Assembly (NCBI RefSeq): GCF_013282095.1 | Contig: NZ_BLTJ01000004.1 | Location: 124,001-188,000, forward strand | Source: Enterocloster alcoholdehydrogenati | GTDB lineage: Bacteria > Bacillota > Clostridia > Lachnospirales > Lachnospiraceae | Direction of reading: 5' to 3' | DNA length: 64,000 bases | In this document: one piece after another, positions 25,847 through 36,830 of the stretch | How positions within the stretch are numbered: position 1 is the first letter of the stretch | Layout: each line of letters starts with the position of its first letter | Position numbers and translations under genes: made by a program | Notes under the pieces: model-generated | Told to the model about the DNA's origin: nothing | The model's input: only the letters and a program-made list of their open reading frames with translations | The model's database searches: none

Positions 25847-26824
25847 ATGCAGACACTGAATCAGGATATCAGGGATCATTCCTTTAAACGGGTATATCTT
25901 CTCTACGGCGAGGAAGTATTTTTGAAAATGAGCTACAAAAACCGTTTAAAAGAAGCGGTTACCGCCGGAGATACCATGAATTTTAATCACTATGAGGGAA
26001 AGGGAATGGATGTAAATGAAATCATCAGCATTTCCGATACCATGCCTTTTTTTGCAGAACGCCGGCTGGTGCTTATGGAGGACAGCGGCTGGTTTAAGGG
26101 AGGTTCGGGGGCAGAGGAGATGAGCGCCTATCTGGAGCATATCCCGGAAACCACCTGTCTGGTATTTGTGGAAACAGAGGTGGACAAACGGGGAAAAATG
26201 TTTAAGGCAGTGAAAAAACAGGGCTATGCTGCGGAACTGGGCCGTCAGGACTCAGCTCAGTTGGGCCGCTGGGCCGCAGGGATTCTGGCAAAGAATGGGA
26301 AAAAGATTACCGGACGGACCATGGAATTTTTTCTGAGCAGGACAGGAGACGATATGGAAAATATCAGTTCTGAGCTGGAAAAACTCATCAGCTACACCCT
26401 TGGGCGTGAGGTAATTACAGAAGAGGATATTGAGGCGGTCTGCACGGTTCAGGTCACAAATAAGATTTTTGACATGATTGCGGCTATTGCCAACCGTCAG
26501 ACCCGAAAGGCCATGGATCTTTATGAGGACCTGCTTACGTTAAAGGAACCTCCCATGCGGATCCTTTTTCTTATTGCCAGACAGTTTAATCAGCTTCTTC
26601 AGGTGAAGGAGCTGGTGGGACGGGGGGAGGAGAAGAGTGCCATTGCTTCTAAGCTGAAGCTTCAGCCCTTTGTGGCGGGAAAGATCATGCTTCAGGCAAA
26701 GGCATTTTCAAAGGAGCAGATTCTTTCCTATGTAAATCTTTGCGTGGATGCAGAGGAAGGGGTAAAGACAGGACGGCTTACAGACCGTCTGGCAGTGGAA
26801 TTGCTCATTGCTAAAAAATATTAA
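25847..26824 (+). CDS. holA: DNA polymerase III subunit delta
   Basis: A 325-residue clamp-loader subunit that opens the sliding clamp. It has the family start RVYLLYGEEVFLK (degenerate P-loop region), an AAA+-like core with LVFVETEVDKRGKMFKAVKK, and a C-terminal collar domain with ALDLYEDLL-like and RILFLIARQFNQLLQVKEL segments ending LAVELLIAKKY. Length is normal for the family. ATG 25847 follows AGGGAGA by eight bases; the longer frame from 25799 crosses the promoter. It is followed within 60 bases by a ywlG-like gene and later by rpsT on the opposite strand, a usual Firmicutes neighbourhood. Confidence 0.93.
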   Translation: MQTLNQDIRDHSFKRVYLLYGEEVFLKMSYKNRLKEAVTAGDTMNFNHYEGKGMDVNEIISISDTMPFFAERRLVLMEDSGWFKGGSGAEEMSAYLEHIPETTCLVFVETEVDKRGKMFKAVKKQGYAAELGRQDSAQLGRWAAGILAKNGKKITGRTMEFFLSRTGDDMENISSELEKLISYTLGREVITEEDIEAVCTVQVTNKIFDMIAAIANRQTRKAMDLYEDLLTLKEPPMRILFLIARQFNQLLQVKELVGRGEEKSAIASKLKLQPFVAGKIMLQAKAFSKEQILSYVNLCVDAEEGVKTGRLTDRLAVELLIAKKY

Positions 26825-26881
26825 AACAGGCTACGTACAGGAAATGTGAAGGTGCGCCATGCCGGCAGGAGGAAGATGAAA

Positions 26882-27445
26882 ATGGAAGAATTACAGTTAG
26901 AAGAGATCCGGAAACAGGCAAAAGAGGTTCTGCGGGAACTTCTGGAAACGGCAAAACTGCAGCCGGGGCAGATCCTGGTGGCAGGCTGTTCCTCCAGTGA
27001 AATCGGAAACTTTAAGATAGGTTCTCATTCAAACGGGGAGATTGGCCGTGCAGTGTATGAAGCTTTATATGAGGAATTGAAGCCTGCGGGCATTTATCTG
27101 GCGGCCCAGTGCTGCGAGCATCTGAACCGTGCAATTATATTAGAAGAGGAGGCGGCTGCAAAATACGGCTGGGAGCTGGTGAACGCAGTGCCTCAGCTGA
27201 AGGCGGGAGGCTCCTTTGCAACAGCGGCTTATCAGACGCTGGAACATCCGGCAGCTGTGGAGCATATCAGAGCTCATGCGGGAATCGATATTGGTGATAC
27301 GCTGATTGGGATGCATTTGAGGGATGTGGCGGTTCCAGTGCGGACGGCAAGGAATAGGATTGGGAAGGCCCATGTGGTCTGCGCCAGGACAAGACCGAAG
27401 TTTATCGGCGGTGAGAGAGCCTGTTATGATGAACAGAAAAAGTAA
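26882..27445 (+). CDS. UPF0340 / TIGR01440 family protein (YwlG-like)
   Basis: A 187-residue protein of the UPF0340 family. Recognisable segments are ILVAGCSSSEIGNFKIGSHS near the N-terminus, LAAQCCEHLNRAIILE in the middle and IGMHLRDVAVPVR near the end. No function is established for this family. I chose ATG 26882, nine bases after AGGAGG at 26867-26872; ATG 26876 is too close to that site. It is co-directional with holA and ends at a bidirectional terminator. Confidence 0.88.
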   Translation: MEELQLEEIRKQAKEVLRELLETAKLQPGQILVAGCSSSEIGNFKIGSHSNGEIGRAVYEALYEELKPAGIYLAAQCCEHLNRAIILEEEAAAKYGWELVNAVPQLKAGGSFATAAYQTLEHPAAVEHIRAHAGIDIGDTLIGMHLRDVAVPVRTARNRIGKAHVVCARTRPKFIGGERACYDEQKK

Positions 27446-27451
27446 AAAGAA

Positions 27452-27490
27452 ATCCCTCCGGCGGGTTAATCCGGAGGGATGTTTTATTTT
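27452..27490. terminator. Bidirectional terminator between ywlG-like and rpsT
   Basis: A 10-bp stem ATCCCTCCGG / CCGGAGGGAT (27452-27461, 27471-27480), followed by GTTTTATTTTT on the plus strand and TTTCTTTTT on the minus strand. Both converging genes end within 20 bases. Confidence 0.9.
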
Positions 27491-27497
27491 TATAAAA

Positions 27498-27761
27498 TTA
27501 AGCCAGTGTGTTGACAGCCTTGGTCACGCGGGACACTTTGCGGGCAGCATTATTCTTGTGATAAACGCCCTTAGTGCAGGCCTTCTCAATCTCTGTGATT
27601 GCCACCTGTAATGCAGTCTGGGCAGCAGCCTTATCCCCAGCAGCAACAGCAGCCTCAACCTTCTTGATCGCGGTCTTAACTTTGGATCTGATTGCCTTGT
27701 TTCTTGCAGCCTTAGTCTCGTTTACTAAGATTCTCTTCTTTGCAGATTTAATGTTAGCCAA
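27498..27761 (-). CDS. rpsT: 30S ribosomal protein S20
   Basis: An 87-residue basic protein beginning MANIKSAKKRILVNE and rich in Lys/Ala helices, the standard S20 length and sequence. It binds 16S rRNA in the small subunit. A GGAGGTG ribosome site precedes the start on the minus strand. It is monocistronic, with its own promoter and terminator. Confidence 0.97.
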   Translation of the reverse strand: MANIKSAKKRILVNETKAARNKAIRSKVKTAIKKVEAAVAAGDKAAAQTALQVAITEIEKACTKGVYHKNNAARKVSRVTKAVNTLA

Positions 27762-27853
27762 TGAAATACACCTCCGTTCGGTTTTCTCTTCTTAATCGTT
27801 GTGTTTTCCATCAAAGCCTGGACACGGACAGTTCAATGTAAACATACTATTGT

Positions 27854-27882
27854 ATTCTAGCGAATCCCTACAGGAATGTCAA
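27854..27882 (-). promoter_or_regulatory. rpsT promoter
   Basis: On the minus strand TTGACA (27877-27882), 17 bases, TAGAAT (27854-27859), about 90 bases before the S20 start. Confidence 0.75.
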
Positions 27883-28025
27883 GCAGAATTTGGCGTTTTT
27901 TTGAAGTTTATGGGAATATTTTTTCCAGGCAGGAAGAGAATAGGATAAGACAGCTGTTTTGGACGGCAAAGCATGAGAATTTGCGTAAGGCCATTGAAAG
28001 ACGCATCATATGAGGAGGACATGGC

Positions 28026-29096
28026 ATGGAAGAAAAGGATAAAGGGATGGAAAAAAGAAATCAAAGGAAAGAAAATCTGATGGAGGAAACCGCAAAAGGA
28101 CACAAAAAGGCAGAAGGCCCGCTCCGCCGGGAGTTTGATATACGGACCGATCTGGCTTTAGAGGAGAAGGAGAGCTTTGAAGGCAACGGAGGAGAATTAC
28201 CGGGAGTAGTCTTAAAGGAGAAAAAAACGGAGGGCGGGTCGGTGAAGCTGACGGAGGTAAGGATTTTAAATGAACAGGGGGCCAGGGCCATGGGGAAGCC
28301 GGTAGGAGCTTATCTGACGCTGGAGGCGGATGAGCTGCAGACACCGGATGAGGACTATCACAGCCATGTGGCGGATGAACTGGCAGAGCAGCTGAAGGGA
28401 CTTATGAAAGCAGCGGGATGGGATCAAGAGAAAGCCCCTTCGCTTTTGGTAGTGGGACTTGGGAACCGTTTTGTAACTCCTGATTCCCTGGGGCCGAGAG
28501 CCGTGGGCAATCTGCGGGTCACGTCTCATCTTGTAAAAGACGGGATAGAAGGAAAGCAGGCTTATCCGGCGCTCAGCGCGATCGCTCCCGGCGTCATGGC
28601 TCAGACGGGGATGGAAACGGCTCAGATCCTTCATGGCATCATACAGGAAACAGAACCTGACCTGGTGATCGCTATCGATGCCCTGGCGGCCAGGAGTGTG
28701 CGCAGGCTTGCTACCACGATCCAGCTGACGGATACCGGTATTCATCCTGGCTCCGGTGTTGGCAACCACCGCCACAGTCTCACGCGTGAGAGCCTGGGAG
28801 TACCGGTGATCGCCATTGGCGTGCCTACCGTGGTGGGAGCGGCGGCCATTGTGCACGATACCATTTCCGCCCTTCTTGGGGTTTTGCAGGAAAATGAATC
28901 TTCAAGAAGCACGGGAGAATGGATCCGTCAGATGGATCCGGAGGGACAGTATCAGCTGATCAGAGAACTTCTGGAACCGGAATTCGGCCCCATGTATGTG
29001 ACGCCGCCGGATATCGACCAGTCAGTGCAGCAGCTGAGCTTTACTATTTCTGAGGGGATTCACCGGGCAGTGTTTGAAAACGGCAAAAACATCTGA
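28026..29096 (+). CDS. gpr: GPR endopeptidase, germination protease
   Basis: A 356-residue spore protease that degrades small acid-soluble proteins when spores germinate. It is made as a zymogen and trimmed; the motif FDIRTDLALEE near residue 38 is the conserved propeptide cleavage region. Core family segments are VVGLGNRFVTPDSLGPRAV, DLVIAIDALAARS and GSGVGNHRHSLT. The first 30 residues are unusually Lys/Glu-rich and longer than in many homologues. ATG 28026 follows AGGAGG by seven bases. spoIIP follows about 100 bases downstream, a pairing widespread in spore formers. It should be expressed in the forespore, though I could not assign a clear sigma-G promoter. Confidence 0.95.
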   Translation: MEEKDKGMEKRNQRKENLMEETAKGHKKAEGPLRREFDIRTDLALEEKESFEGNGGELPGVVLKEKKTEGGSVKLTEVRILNEQGARAMGKPVGAYLTLEADELQTPDEDYHSHVADELAEQLKGLMKAAGWDQEKAPSLLVVGLGNRFVTPDSLGPRAVGNLRVTSHLVKDGIEGKQAYPALSAIAPGVMAQTGMETAQILHGIIQETEPDLVIAIDALAARSVRRLATTIQLTDTGIHPGSGVGNHRHSLTRESLGVPVIAIGVPTVVGAAAIVHDTISALLGVLQENESSRSTGEWIRQMDPEGQYQLIRELLEPEFGPMYVTPPDIDQSVQQLSFTISEGIHRAVFENGKNI

Positions 29097-29198
29097 CGGT
29101 GCTGTCCGCTGCCGGCATTTTCTCTGACGCCCCGTCATATCATAGGATACAGCACTTTGGCACGGAGCAGACCAAAAAGGACAGGCGGGGATCGTGAT

Positions 29199-30482
29199 AT
29201 GAGCAAGAGAGCGAGAGGAAGGAGAACACTTGTGAGGATATTTCTCGCCGCTGCAGTAATGGCGGGAGCTGCCTTTGGGATAAAATGGTTTCTTAAGACA
29301 AGCATAACCGCTCTGACCGCTGTGCCCTGGGAGCAGCAGATCCGTCAGGCCGGGGAACAGCTGGTGGAGCTGCTCAGGGAGCAGGTACATCCCGCAGGAA
29401 GCAGGGAAAAGGAGGGATGGAGTAAAACTGCAGTATCAGACAGAATACTTACTGGCAGCGCCGCGGCCGGCGGTGTGGATGCAGACCCCTCGTACCGCCG
29501 CCATATGGATGCGCGTCAGTTTTACCGGGAGCATACCTACCTTGCCTGGTATGGAGATGAAACGACCGGTGCAGAGAGCACGGGAGAGGAAAAGACAGGT
29601 TCTCAGGATATGGCTGCAAAAAAGGATGACCCATCCGCCAGCCGGCCGGCAGATACTTCCTCCGCAGTAGCTTCATCGGCGCTTATGATGGCCGGAACAC
29701 TTCCGCTTCCTGTTACTGGAACGCTCTATCAGCCCCAGCAGCTTCAGGATTACGATTTTCTCATAAAGCATTTCTACAGCGTACATACCTCCACTACGGC
29801 GGACCGCAGTCTTTTAAATGCCGACGATCTTTTAAAACGTGACCTGACCATGAAAAAAGATGCGTCAGTCCCCCAGATCCTGATCTACCACACGCATTCC
29901 CAGGAATCATTTAAAGATTCCGCTCCCCAGGGTCAGACGGTGGCAGACATAGGAACGTATCTGGCGGAGCTTCTCACAGAAAAGGGGTATGGCGTCTATC
30001 ATGATACCACGGTCTATGACCTGAAGGACGGTATTTTGGACCGCAGCAAGGCCTACAATTATGCTCTGGAGGGAGTAAACCGCATTCTGCAGCAAAACCC
30101 GTCTATCCAGGTGGTTCTTGATATCCACCGTGACGGAGTGAATGAGGGGCTTCATCTGGTTTCTGAGGTAAACGGAAAGCCTACGGCTCAGATTATGTTT
30201 TTTAACGGTCTCAGCCAGACGCCGGAGGGAGAGATCGCCTACCTTCCCAATCCTTACCGGTCTGACAACCTGGCCTTCAGTCTGAAAATGCAGCTGGGCG
30301 CTCAGGCATATTTTCCCGGACTGACACGGAAAATCTATTTAAAAGGCCTGCGATACAATCTTCACCTGAGGCCGCGGTCCGCCCTTGTAGAGGTAGGCGC
30401 GCAGACAAACACCTATGAAGAGGCCAAAAACGCGATGGAGCCCCTGGCACAACTTTTGGATATGGTGTTGCAAGGGGAATGA
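29199..30482 (+). CDS. spoIIP: Stage II sporulation protein P
   Basis: A 427-residue membrane-anchored peptidoglycan hydrolase (amidase/endopeptidase) of the SpoIID-SpoIIM-SpoIIP engulfment complex. One membrane segment lies at about residues 10-30 (IFLAAAVMAGAAFGIKWFL). A low-complexity linker follows, then the catalytic amidase-like domain with IYHTHSQESF, VLDIHRDG and a final ALVEVGAQTNTYEEAKNAM. The metal-binding His of HTHS and the Glu of LVEVG are present. ATG 29199 has GGGG eight bases upstream; GTG or TTG starts further up would add a run of basic residues. Confidence 0.95.
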   Translation: MSKRARGRRTLVRIFLAAAVMAGAAFGIKWFLKTSITALTAVPWEQQIRQAGEQLVELLREQVHPAGSREKEGWSKTAVSDRILTGSAAAGGVDADPSYRRHMDARQFYREHTYLAWYGDETTGAESTGEEKTGSQDMAAKKDDPSASRPADTSSAVASSALMMAGTLPLPVTGTLYQPQQLQDYDFLIKHFYSVHTSTTADRSLLNADDLLKRDLTMKKDASVPQILIYHTHSQESFKDSAPQGQTVADIGTYLAELLTEKGYGVYHDTTVYDLKDGILDRSKAYNYALEGVNRILQQNPSIQVVLDIHRDGVNEGLHLVSEVNGKPTAQIMFFNGLSQTPEGEIAYLPNPYRSDNLAFSLKMQLGAQAYFPGLTRKIYLKGLRYNLHLRPRSALVEVGAQTNTYEEAKNAMEPLAQLLDMVLQGE

Positions 30483-30496
30483 AAAAAAGGTATAAT
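30468..30496 (+). promoter_or_regulatory. lepA promoter inside the end of spoIIP
   Basis: TTGCAA (30468-30473), 17 bases, TATAAT (30491-30496), 47 bases before the lepA ATG. It lets lepA be expressed in vegetative cells independently of the sporulation gene before it. Confidence 0.75.
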
Positions 30497-30543
30497 GATA
30501 CACACGGTTTATTCCAATTTTAAGAAGAAAACGAGGATAAAGA

Positions 30544-32358
30544 ATGGCAACGATTGACCAGAGTAAAATACGTAATTTTTGTATCATCGCCCATATTGAC
30601 CACGGCAAGTCCACCCTGGCTGACCGTATCATTGAAAAGACAGGGCTTTTGACCAGCAGAGAGATGCAGGAGCAGATCCTTGACAATATGGACCTTGAGA
30701 GAGAGAGGGGCATTACCATCAAGTCTCAGGCGGTCCGCACGGTATACAAGGCTAAGGACGGTGAGGAATATATTTTCAACCTGATTGACACTCCCGGCCA
30801 TGTGGACTTTAACTACGAGGTGTCCAGAAGCCTGGCCGCCTGCGACGGAGCGATCCTGGTGGTAGATGCCTCCCAGGGAATTGAAGCGCAGACGCTGGCC
30901 AATGTATATCTGGCTTTGGATCACGATCTGGATGTGTTCCCTGTGATCAATAAGATCGATCTTCCCAGCGCTGATCCCGACCATGTAGAGGCTGAGATTG
31001 AGGACGTGATCGGCCTGGAGGCTCATGACGCTCCCCGGATCTCCGCGAAAACGGGCCTTAATATTGAGGACGTCCTGGAAGCGATTGTCCATAAGATCCC
31101 GGCTCCCAAGGGCGATCCGGATGCTCCTCTTCAGGCGCTGATTTTTGACTCTGTTTATGATTCCTACAAAGGAGTAATCATTTTCTGCCGCGTTATGGAA
31201 GGCACTGTAAAGAGAGGAACCAGAGTCCGCATGATGGCAACGGGAGCAGAAGAAGAGGTGGTGGAGGTAGGCTACTTCGGAGCCGGACAGTTTATCACCT
31301 GCGATGAACTCAGCGCCGGAATGGTGGGCTACATCACGGCCAGCATTAAAAATGTCCGTGATACCAGAGTGGGAGATACGGTTACAGATGCCTCCCGCCC
31401 CTGTGAGAGCCCTCTGCCCGGCTATAAAAAGGTAACACCTATGGTATACTGCGGCCTTTATCCCGCAGACGGAGCCAAATACAATGATTTAAGAGACGCT
31501 CTGGAAAAACTTCAGCTTAATGACGCTTCTCTTTTTTATGAGCCGGAGACCTCGGTCGCACTGGGTTTTGGTTTCCGCTGCGGGTTCCTTGGACTGCTCC
31601 ATCTGGAGATCATTCAGGAACGCTTGGAGCGGGAGTATAATCTGGATCTTGTCACAACGGCTCCGGGCGTAGTGTACAGGGTCCATAAGACAAACAAGGA
31701 GATGATTGAACTGACCAATCCGTCCAATCTGCCGGATCCCAGTGAGATCGAATATATGGAGGAACCCATTGTCAGCGCTGAGATCATGGTGACTACTGAA
31801 TATGTAGGCTCCATTATGACTCTGTGTCAGGAGCGCCGGGGCGTGTACCTTGGGATGGAGTATATTGAGACTACCCGAGCCCTTTTAAAATACGAGCTGC
31901 CCTTAAATGAGATCATCTACGATTTCTTTGACGCCTTAAAGTCCAGATCCAGAGGCTATGCTTCCTTTGACTATGAGTTAAAGGGCTATGAGCGTTCTGA
32001 ACTTGTAAAGCTGGACATCCTGGTAAACAGGGAGGAGGTGGACGCCCTTTCGTTTATCGTCCATGCTGCCTCTGCCTATGAAAAGGGCCGCAGGATGTGT
32101 GAGAAATTAAAAGAGGAGATTCCGCGCCATCTGTTTGAGGTGCCCATTCAGGCGGCTGTAGGCGGTAAGATCATCGCCAGAGAGACAGTAAAGGCCGTTC
32201 GCAAGGACGTGCTGGCAAAGTGCTACGGCGGCGATATTTCACGAAAGAGAAAGCTTCTTGAAAAGCAGAAGGAAGGCAAAAAGCGTATGCGTCAGATCGG
32301 AAGCGTGGAGATTCCGCAGAAAGCCTTTATGAGCGTCCTGAAGCTGGATGACGAGTAA
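30544..32358 (+). CDS. lepA: Elongation factor 4 (LepA)
   Basis: A 604-residue translational GTPase. G1 is [14 protein letters not shown], the switch region contains [14 protein letters not shown]3 is DTPGHVDF and G4 is [12 protein letters not shown]-like domains II, III and V follow, plus the LepA-specific C-terminal domain ([19 protein letters not shown] near residue 560). It acts on stalled or assembling ribosomes. Length is exactly typical. hemW follows 24 bases later, the usual lepA-hemW order of Firmicutes. Confidence 0.97.
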   Translation: MATIDQSKIRNFCIIAHIDHGKSTLADRIIEKTGLLTSREMQEQILDNMDLERERGITIKSQAVRTVYKAKDGEEYIFNLIDTPGHVDFNYEVSRSLAACDGAILVVDASQGIEAQTLANVYLALDHDLDVFPVINKIDLPSADPDHVEAEIEDVIGLEAHDAPRISAKTGLNIEDVLEAIVHKIPAPKGDPDAPLQALIFDSVYDSYKGVIIFCRVMEGTVKRGTRVRMMATGAEEEVVEVGYFGAGQFITCDELSAGMVGYITASIKNVRDTRVGDTVTDASRPCESPLPGYKKVTPMVYCGLYPADGAKYNDLRDALEKLQLNDASLFYEPETSVALGFGFRCGFLGLLHLEIIQERLEREYNLDLVTTAPGVVYRVHKTNKEMIELTNPSNLPDPSEIEYMEEPIVSAEIMVTTEYVGSIMTLCQERRGVYLGMEYIETTRALLKYELPLNEIIYDFFDALKSRSRGYASFDYELKGYERSELVKLDILVNREEVDALSFIVHAASAYEKGRRMCEKLKEEIPRHLFEVPIQAAVGGKIIARETVKAVRKDVLAKCYGGDISRKRKLLEKQKEGKKRMRQIGSVEIPQKAFMSVLKLDDE

Positions 32359-32382
32359 GAGGAAAAGTGAGACGATCACCTT

Positions 32383-33579
32383 ATGACAAATGCAAATAAA
32401 AATACCATTGAGTTGTATATCCACATTCCTTTTTGCGTGAAGAAATGCTTTTACTGCGATTTTCTTTCCTTTCGGGCGCTGGCCTCGGATCACGAGGCCT
32501 ATGTGGATCAGCTGGTAAGAGAGATTCGGGCCAGAGGGGCTTTCTGTCAGGAACTGACGGTTGCAACTGTGTTTATCGGCGGTGGTACCCCTACTGTGAT
32601 GGAACCGGAACTGATTCGCAGGATTATGGAGGCAGTGGGGGAGAATTTCACGCTGGAACCTGACGCTGAGATCACAATTGAGGCAAATCCCGGAACTCTT
32701 TTATACAACAAGCTGCCGGTATACCATGATTGCGGGATCAACCGCCTGAGTCTGGGCCTTCAGTCGGCAGACAATGAAGAACTTAAAAATCTGGGGCGGG
32801 TTCATTCCTTTGAGGAATTTTTAAAAAGCTACCAGAGTGCCAGGATGTCCGGGTTTACAAATATCAGTGTGGATCTGATGAGCGGGATCCCCGGACAGAC
32901 TCTGGAATCCTGGAAAAACACGTTAAAGAAGGTAACGATGCTTAAGCCGGAGCACATTTCCGCCTACAGCCTTATTATTGAAGAGGGAACTCCCTTCTGG
33001 GATCAGTACGGGCCGGGAGCGGGGCGAGTGAAAGCGGGAGCAGCCTTCCCTCTGCCGGATGAGGATACAGAGAATCGGATCTACCATCTGACGCGGGATT
33101 TTCTTCGTGACATGGGGTATAACCGGTACGAGATTTCAAATTACGCAAAGCCGGGGAAGGAATGCCGCCACAATATTGGCTACTGGACTGAGGTGTCCTA
33201 TCTGGGGCTGGGGCTGGGAGCCTCTTCCTACATGGACGGCTGCCGTTTTTCCAATGAAAAGGATATGAGGCGGTATCTGTCGCTGGATCTGGAGCATGAC
33301 TGCGGAGAAGGCTTAAGGGAACTGGCAGGTCCGGTGGAGCAGCTTTCCCGAGAAGCCCGTATGGAAGAGTTTATGTTTTTGGGGCTTCGGATGACAAGGG
33401 GCGTATCGGAGATGGATTTCGTCCGTCTGTTTGGAGTGAAGATGGATACCGTTTATGGAGAGAAAATCCGCCGTCTCATGGCCAACGGCCTATTGAAAAA
33501 AGACGGGGTATGGCTGTCTCTGACGGAGTGGGGCATGGATGTGAGCAACTTCGTACTCAGTGAATTTTTGCTGTCCTGA
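32383..33579 (+). CDS. hemW: HemW, radical-SAM heme chaperone-like protein
   Basis: A 398-residue protein of the HemN superfamily. The cluster motif CVKKCFYC lies at residues 18-25 and lacks the fourth Cys of true coproporphyrinogen oxidase HemN, which places it with HemW. FIGGGTPT, LSLGLQS and the heme-ligand motif RHNIGYW near residue 265 support this. HemW is thought to insert heme into membrane proteins. It was formerly annotated as oxygen-independent coproporphyrinogen III oxidase, and some databases will still say so. It follows lepA in the same transcript; the ribosome site is poorly placed, so translation may be coupled to lepA. Confidence 0.92.
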   Translation: MTNANKNTIELYIHIPFCVKKCFYCDFLSFRALASDHEAYVDQLVREIRARGAFCQELTVATVFIGGGTPTVMEPELIRRIMEAVGENFTLEPDAEITIEANPGTLLYNKLPVYHDCGINRLSLGLQSADNEELKNLGRVHSFEEFLKSYQSARMSGFTNISVDLMSGIPGQTLESWKNTLKKVTMLKPEHISAYSLIIEEGTPFWDQYGPGAGRVKAGAAFPLPDEDTENRIYHLTRDFLRDMGYNRYEISNYAKPGKECRHNIGYWTEVSYLGLGLGASSYMDGCRFSNEKDMRRYLSLDLEHDCGEGLRELAGPVEQLSREARMEEFMFLGLRMTRGVSEMDFVRLFGVKMDTVYGEKIRRLMANGLLKKDGVWLSLTEWGMDVSNFVLSEFLLS

Positions 33580-33600
33580 CGGGAATGGATACCAGTATAA

Positions 33601-35115
<1,515 letters not shown>

Positions 35116-35116
35116 C

Positions 35117-36121
35117 TTACGATTTCCAGAGAATATCGCGGTTGACGGTCTGATAAAAGAGCCGGCGGATCTCCTGTGGATCGCTGGTCTGGCCCAGGAT
35201 CCACATGGTCTTTGTGACTGCGGCTTCCAGCGTCATATCGTAGGCCTCCAGAAGGCCGAATTCCTTTTTGAGGTTTTTTCCCACCTCATAGACGGACATA
35301 TTGCTACCTTCATTGGTGACCTGGGTGGTCATGATCACGGTTTTTCCCAGACTGGTCCAGCGGCTGACGGCCCGGTAATAATCCTCCCTGTCATAAGATG
35401 GCAGTCCTCCTACGCCAAAGGACTCGATGATCACGGCGTCATAATGTTCTGCCATATAGTCCAAAAGGGAGGCGTCGGTGGAGGGGATCAGCTTTAAAAG
35501 CCCTACATTGGGATTGAGCCGGCGGAAAAATATGACCGGCTCTGTGATCAGGGCCTTGTCATCCAGATAAAAGAGAATGTGCTCTTCCTGGATCATGGCA
35601 ATATAGGGGAAATTGATGCTGGAAAAGGCGTTGTAGCTTTTGGTCCGCTCCTTTTTTCCGCGGGTTCCCGCGATTACCTTGCCGTCAAAGACAATATTGA
35701 TTCCGTGGGCCTGGCTGTGGGAGGCAAAGCGGAGACTGTCGGCCAGATTGGTACGGGCGTCTGTATTTTCCATATCAATGGGCTTTTGGGCACCGGTGAT
35801 CACAATGGGCTTTTTCGAGTTTCGGATCAGGTAGGAGAGAGCCGCTGCCGTGTAAGCCATGGTGTCTGTACCGTGGGTGATGACAAAGCCGTCATAGTCC
35901 TCATAATGCTCCTCAATCGCCCCTGCCATGGCCAGCCAGTGAGAAGGCTGGATATTGGTGCTGTCGATGTTTAAGACCTGAATGGCGTCAATGGAGCAGA
36001 ATTCTTTGCTGGCTGGAACATAGGAAAGGATTTCTTCTGAGGAAAGAAGGGGCTTTAGCCCTTCGGGGGTGCGCTTACAGGCAATGGTGCCGCCGGTGCC
36101 AAGAAGCAGGATACGTTTCAT
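35117..36121 (-). CDS. ansA: Type I L-asparaginase
   Basis: A 334-residue cytoplasmic-type asparaginase converting asparagine to aspartate and ammonia. The two active-site Thr motifs are present: GTGGTIA (T12) and ITHGTDTMAYTA near residue 84, with the Lys-containing region VITGAQKPI after it. No signal peptide, which fits AnsA rather than periplasmic AnsB. It has its own promoter on the minus strand, divergent from the NfeD-SPFH operon. No terminator exists in the single base between it and glpK. Confidence 0.93.
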   Translation of the reverse strand: MKRILLLGTGGTIACKRTPEGLKPLLSSEEILSYVPASKEFCSIDAIQVLNIDSTNIQPSHWLAMAGAIEEHYEDYDGFVITHGTDTMAYTAAALSYLIRNSKKPIVITGAQKPIDMENTDARTNLADSLRFASHSQAHGINIVFDGKVIAGTRGKKERTKSYNAFSSINFPYIAMIQEEHILFYLDDKALITEPVIFFRRLNPNVGLLKLIPSTDASLLDYMAEHYDAVIIESFGVGGLPSYDREDYYRAVSRWTSLGKTVIMTTQVTNEGSNMSVYEVGKNLKKEFGLLEAYDMTLEAAVTKTMWILGQTSDPQEIRRLFYQTVNRDILWKS

Positions 36122-36188
36122 AATGGATTCTCCTTATAAAATGCCGGTGCTGCCTGATGGAAGCTGCCGGAACTGATGGTCTGTCTGT

Positions 36189-36217
36189 ATTCTAACGATT
36201 CTCTTACGATTTGTCAA
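36189..36217 (-). promoter_or_regulatory. ansA promoter
   Basis: On the minus strand TTGACA (36212-36217), 17 bases, TAGAAT (36189-36194), 68 bases before the ansA start. Confidence 0.75.
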
Positions 36218-36234
36218 TTTTTTCATTCCCATAT

Positions 36235-36262
36235 TTGAATATAACTGTAAATATGCTACAAT
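36235..36262 (+). promoter_or_regulatory. Promoter of the NfeD-SPFH operon
   Basis: TTGAAT (36235-36240), 16 bases, TACAAT (36257-36262), about 115 bases before ATG 36377. It lies back to back with the ansA promoter. Confidence 0.55.
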
Positions 36263-36376
36263 GGGTATATCTTTCATCAGCAGGGAGTTTCTTCTCTGGA
36301 TGATGGGAATTATATCCGTACAGGAAGCACGTATGCTGCTTTTGCGTGCGGTTCTTTGGAAAGGAGGAAAAAGCAG

Positions 36377-36820
36377 ATGGCTGTATTCTGGATCGGTGCA
36401 TTTATTGTGTTTGTGGCGGCAGAGGCGCTTACAGTTTCGCTGACCTGCATCTGGTTTGCCGGCGGCGCGCTTGGGGCTTTGGCGGTGCAGGTCCTCGGAG
36501 GCGGCGTGAAGCTGCAGTTTGCCTTGTTTGCTGCGGTCTCCTTTGGGCTTCTTCTTATGGTGCGCCCCCTGGCTTCTGGCTGCTTAAAGACAAAGCGGGC
36601 CAGAACCAATACAGACGGGCTGATCGGAAGGAAGGTCGTGGTGAAGGATACCATCGATAACATCCGTGGAACAGGAAGCGTTTTGCTGGCAGGGGAGACC
36701 TGGCTTGCAAGAACCGTTCGGGAGGATCAGATCCTTGAGCCGGGGACTGCGGCCGTTATACGGGAGATCCAGGGCGTTAAGCTTTTGGTAGAGCAAGAAG
36801 GAAAGAACGAAGAAAAGTAG
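36377..36820 (+). CDS. NfeD-like membrane protein
   Basis: A 147-residue protein. The first 65 residues hold three hydrophobic helices (FWIGAFIVFVAAEALTVSL, CIWFAGGALGALAVQVL, LFAAVSFGLLLMV). The rest is a soluble OB-fold domain of the short NfeD type (GLIGRKVVVKDTID, GSVLLAGETWLART). Short NfeD proteins partner with SPFH proteins, and the next gene, ten bases downstream, is one. The pair is thought to organise membrane microdomains. ATG 36377 is nine bases after AGGAGG. Confidence 0.88.
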   Translation: MAVFWIGAFIVFVAAEALTVSLTCIWFAGGALGALAVQVLGGGVKLQFALFAAVSFGLLLMVRPLASGCLKTKRARTNTDGLIGRKVVVKDTIDNIRGTGSVLLAGETWLARTVREDQILEPGTAAVIREIQGVKLLVEQEGKNEEK

Positions 36821-36830
36821 GAGGTAGGTT

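Noticed and set aside
27970-28000. Possible forespore sigma promoter before gpr (GCATG...CATTGAA)
   Set aside because: The -10 part does not fit sigma-G or sigma-F well enough to call.
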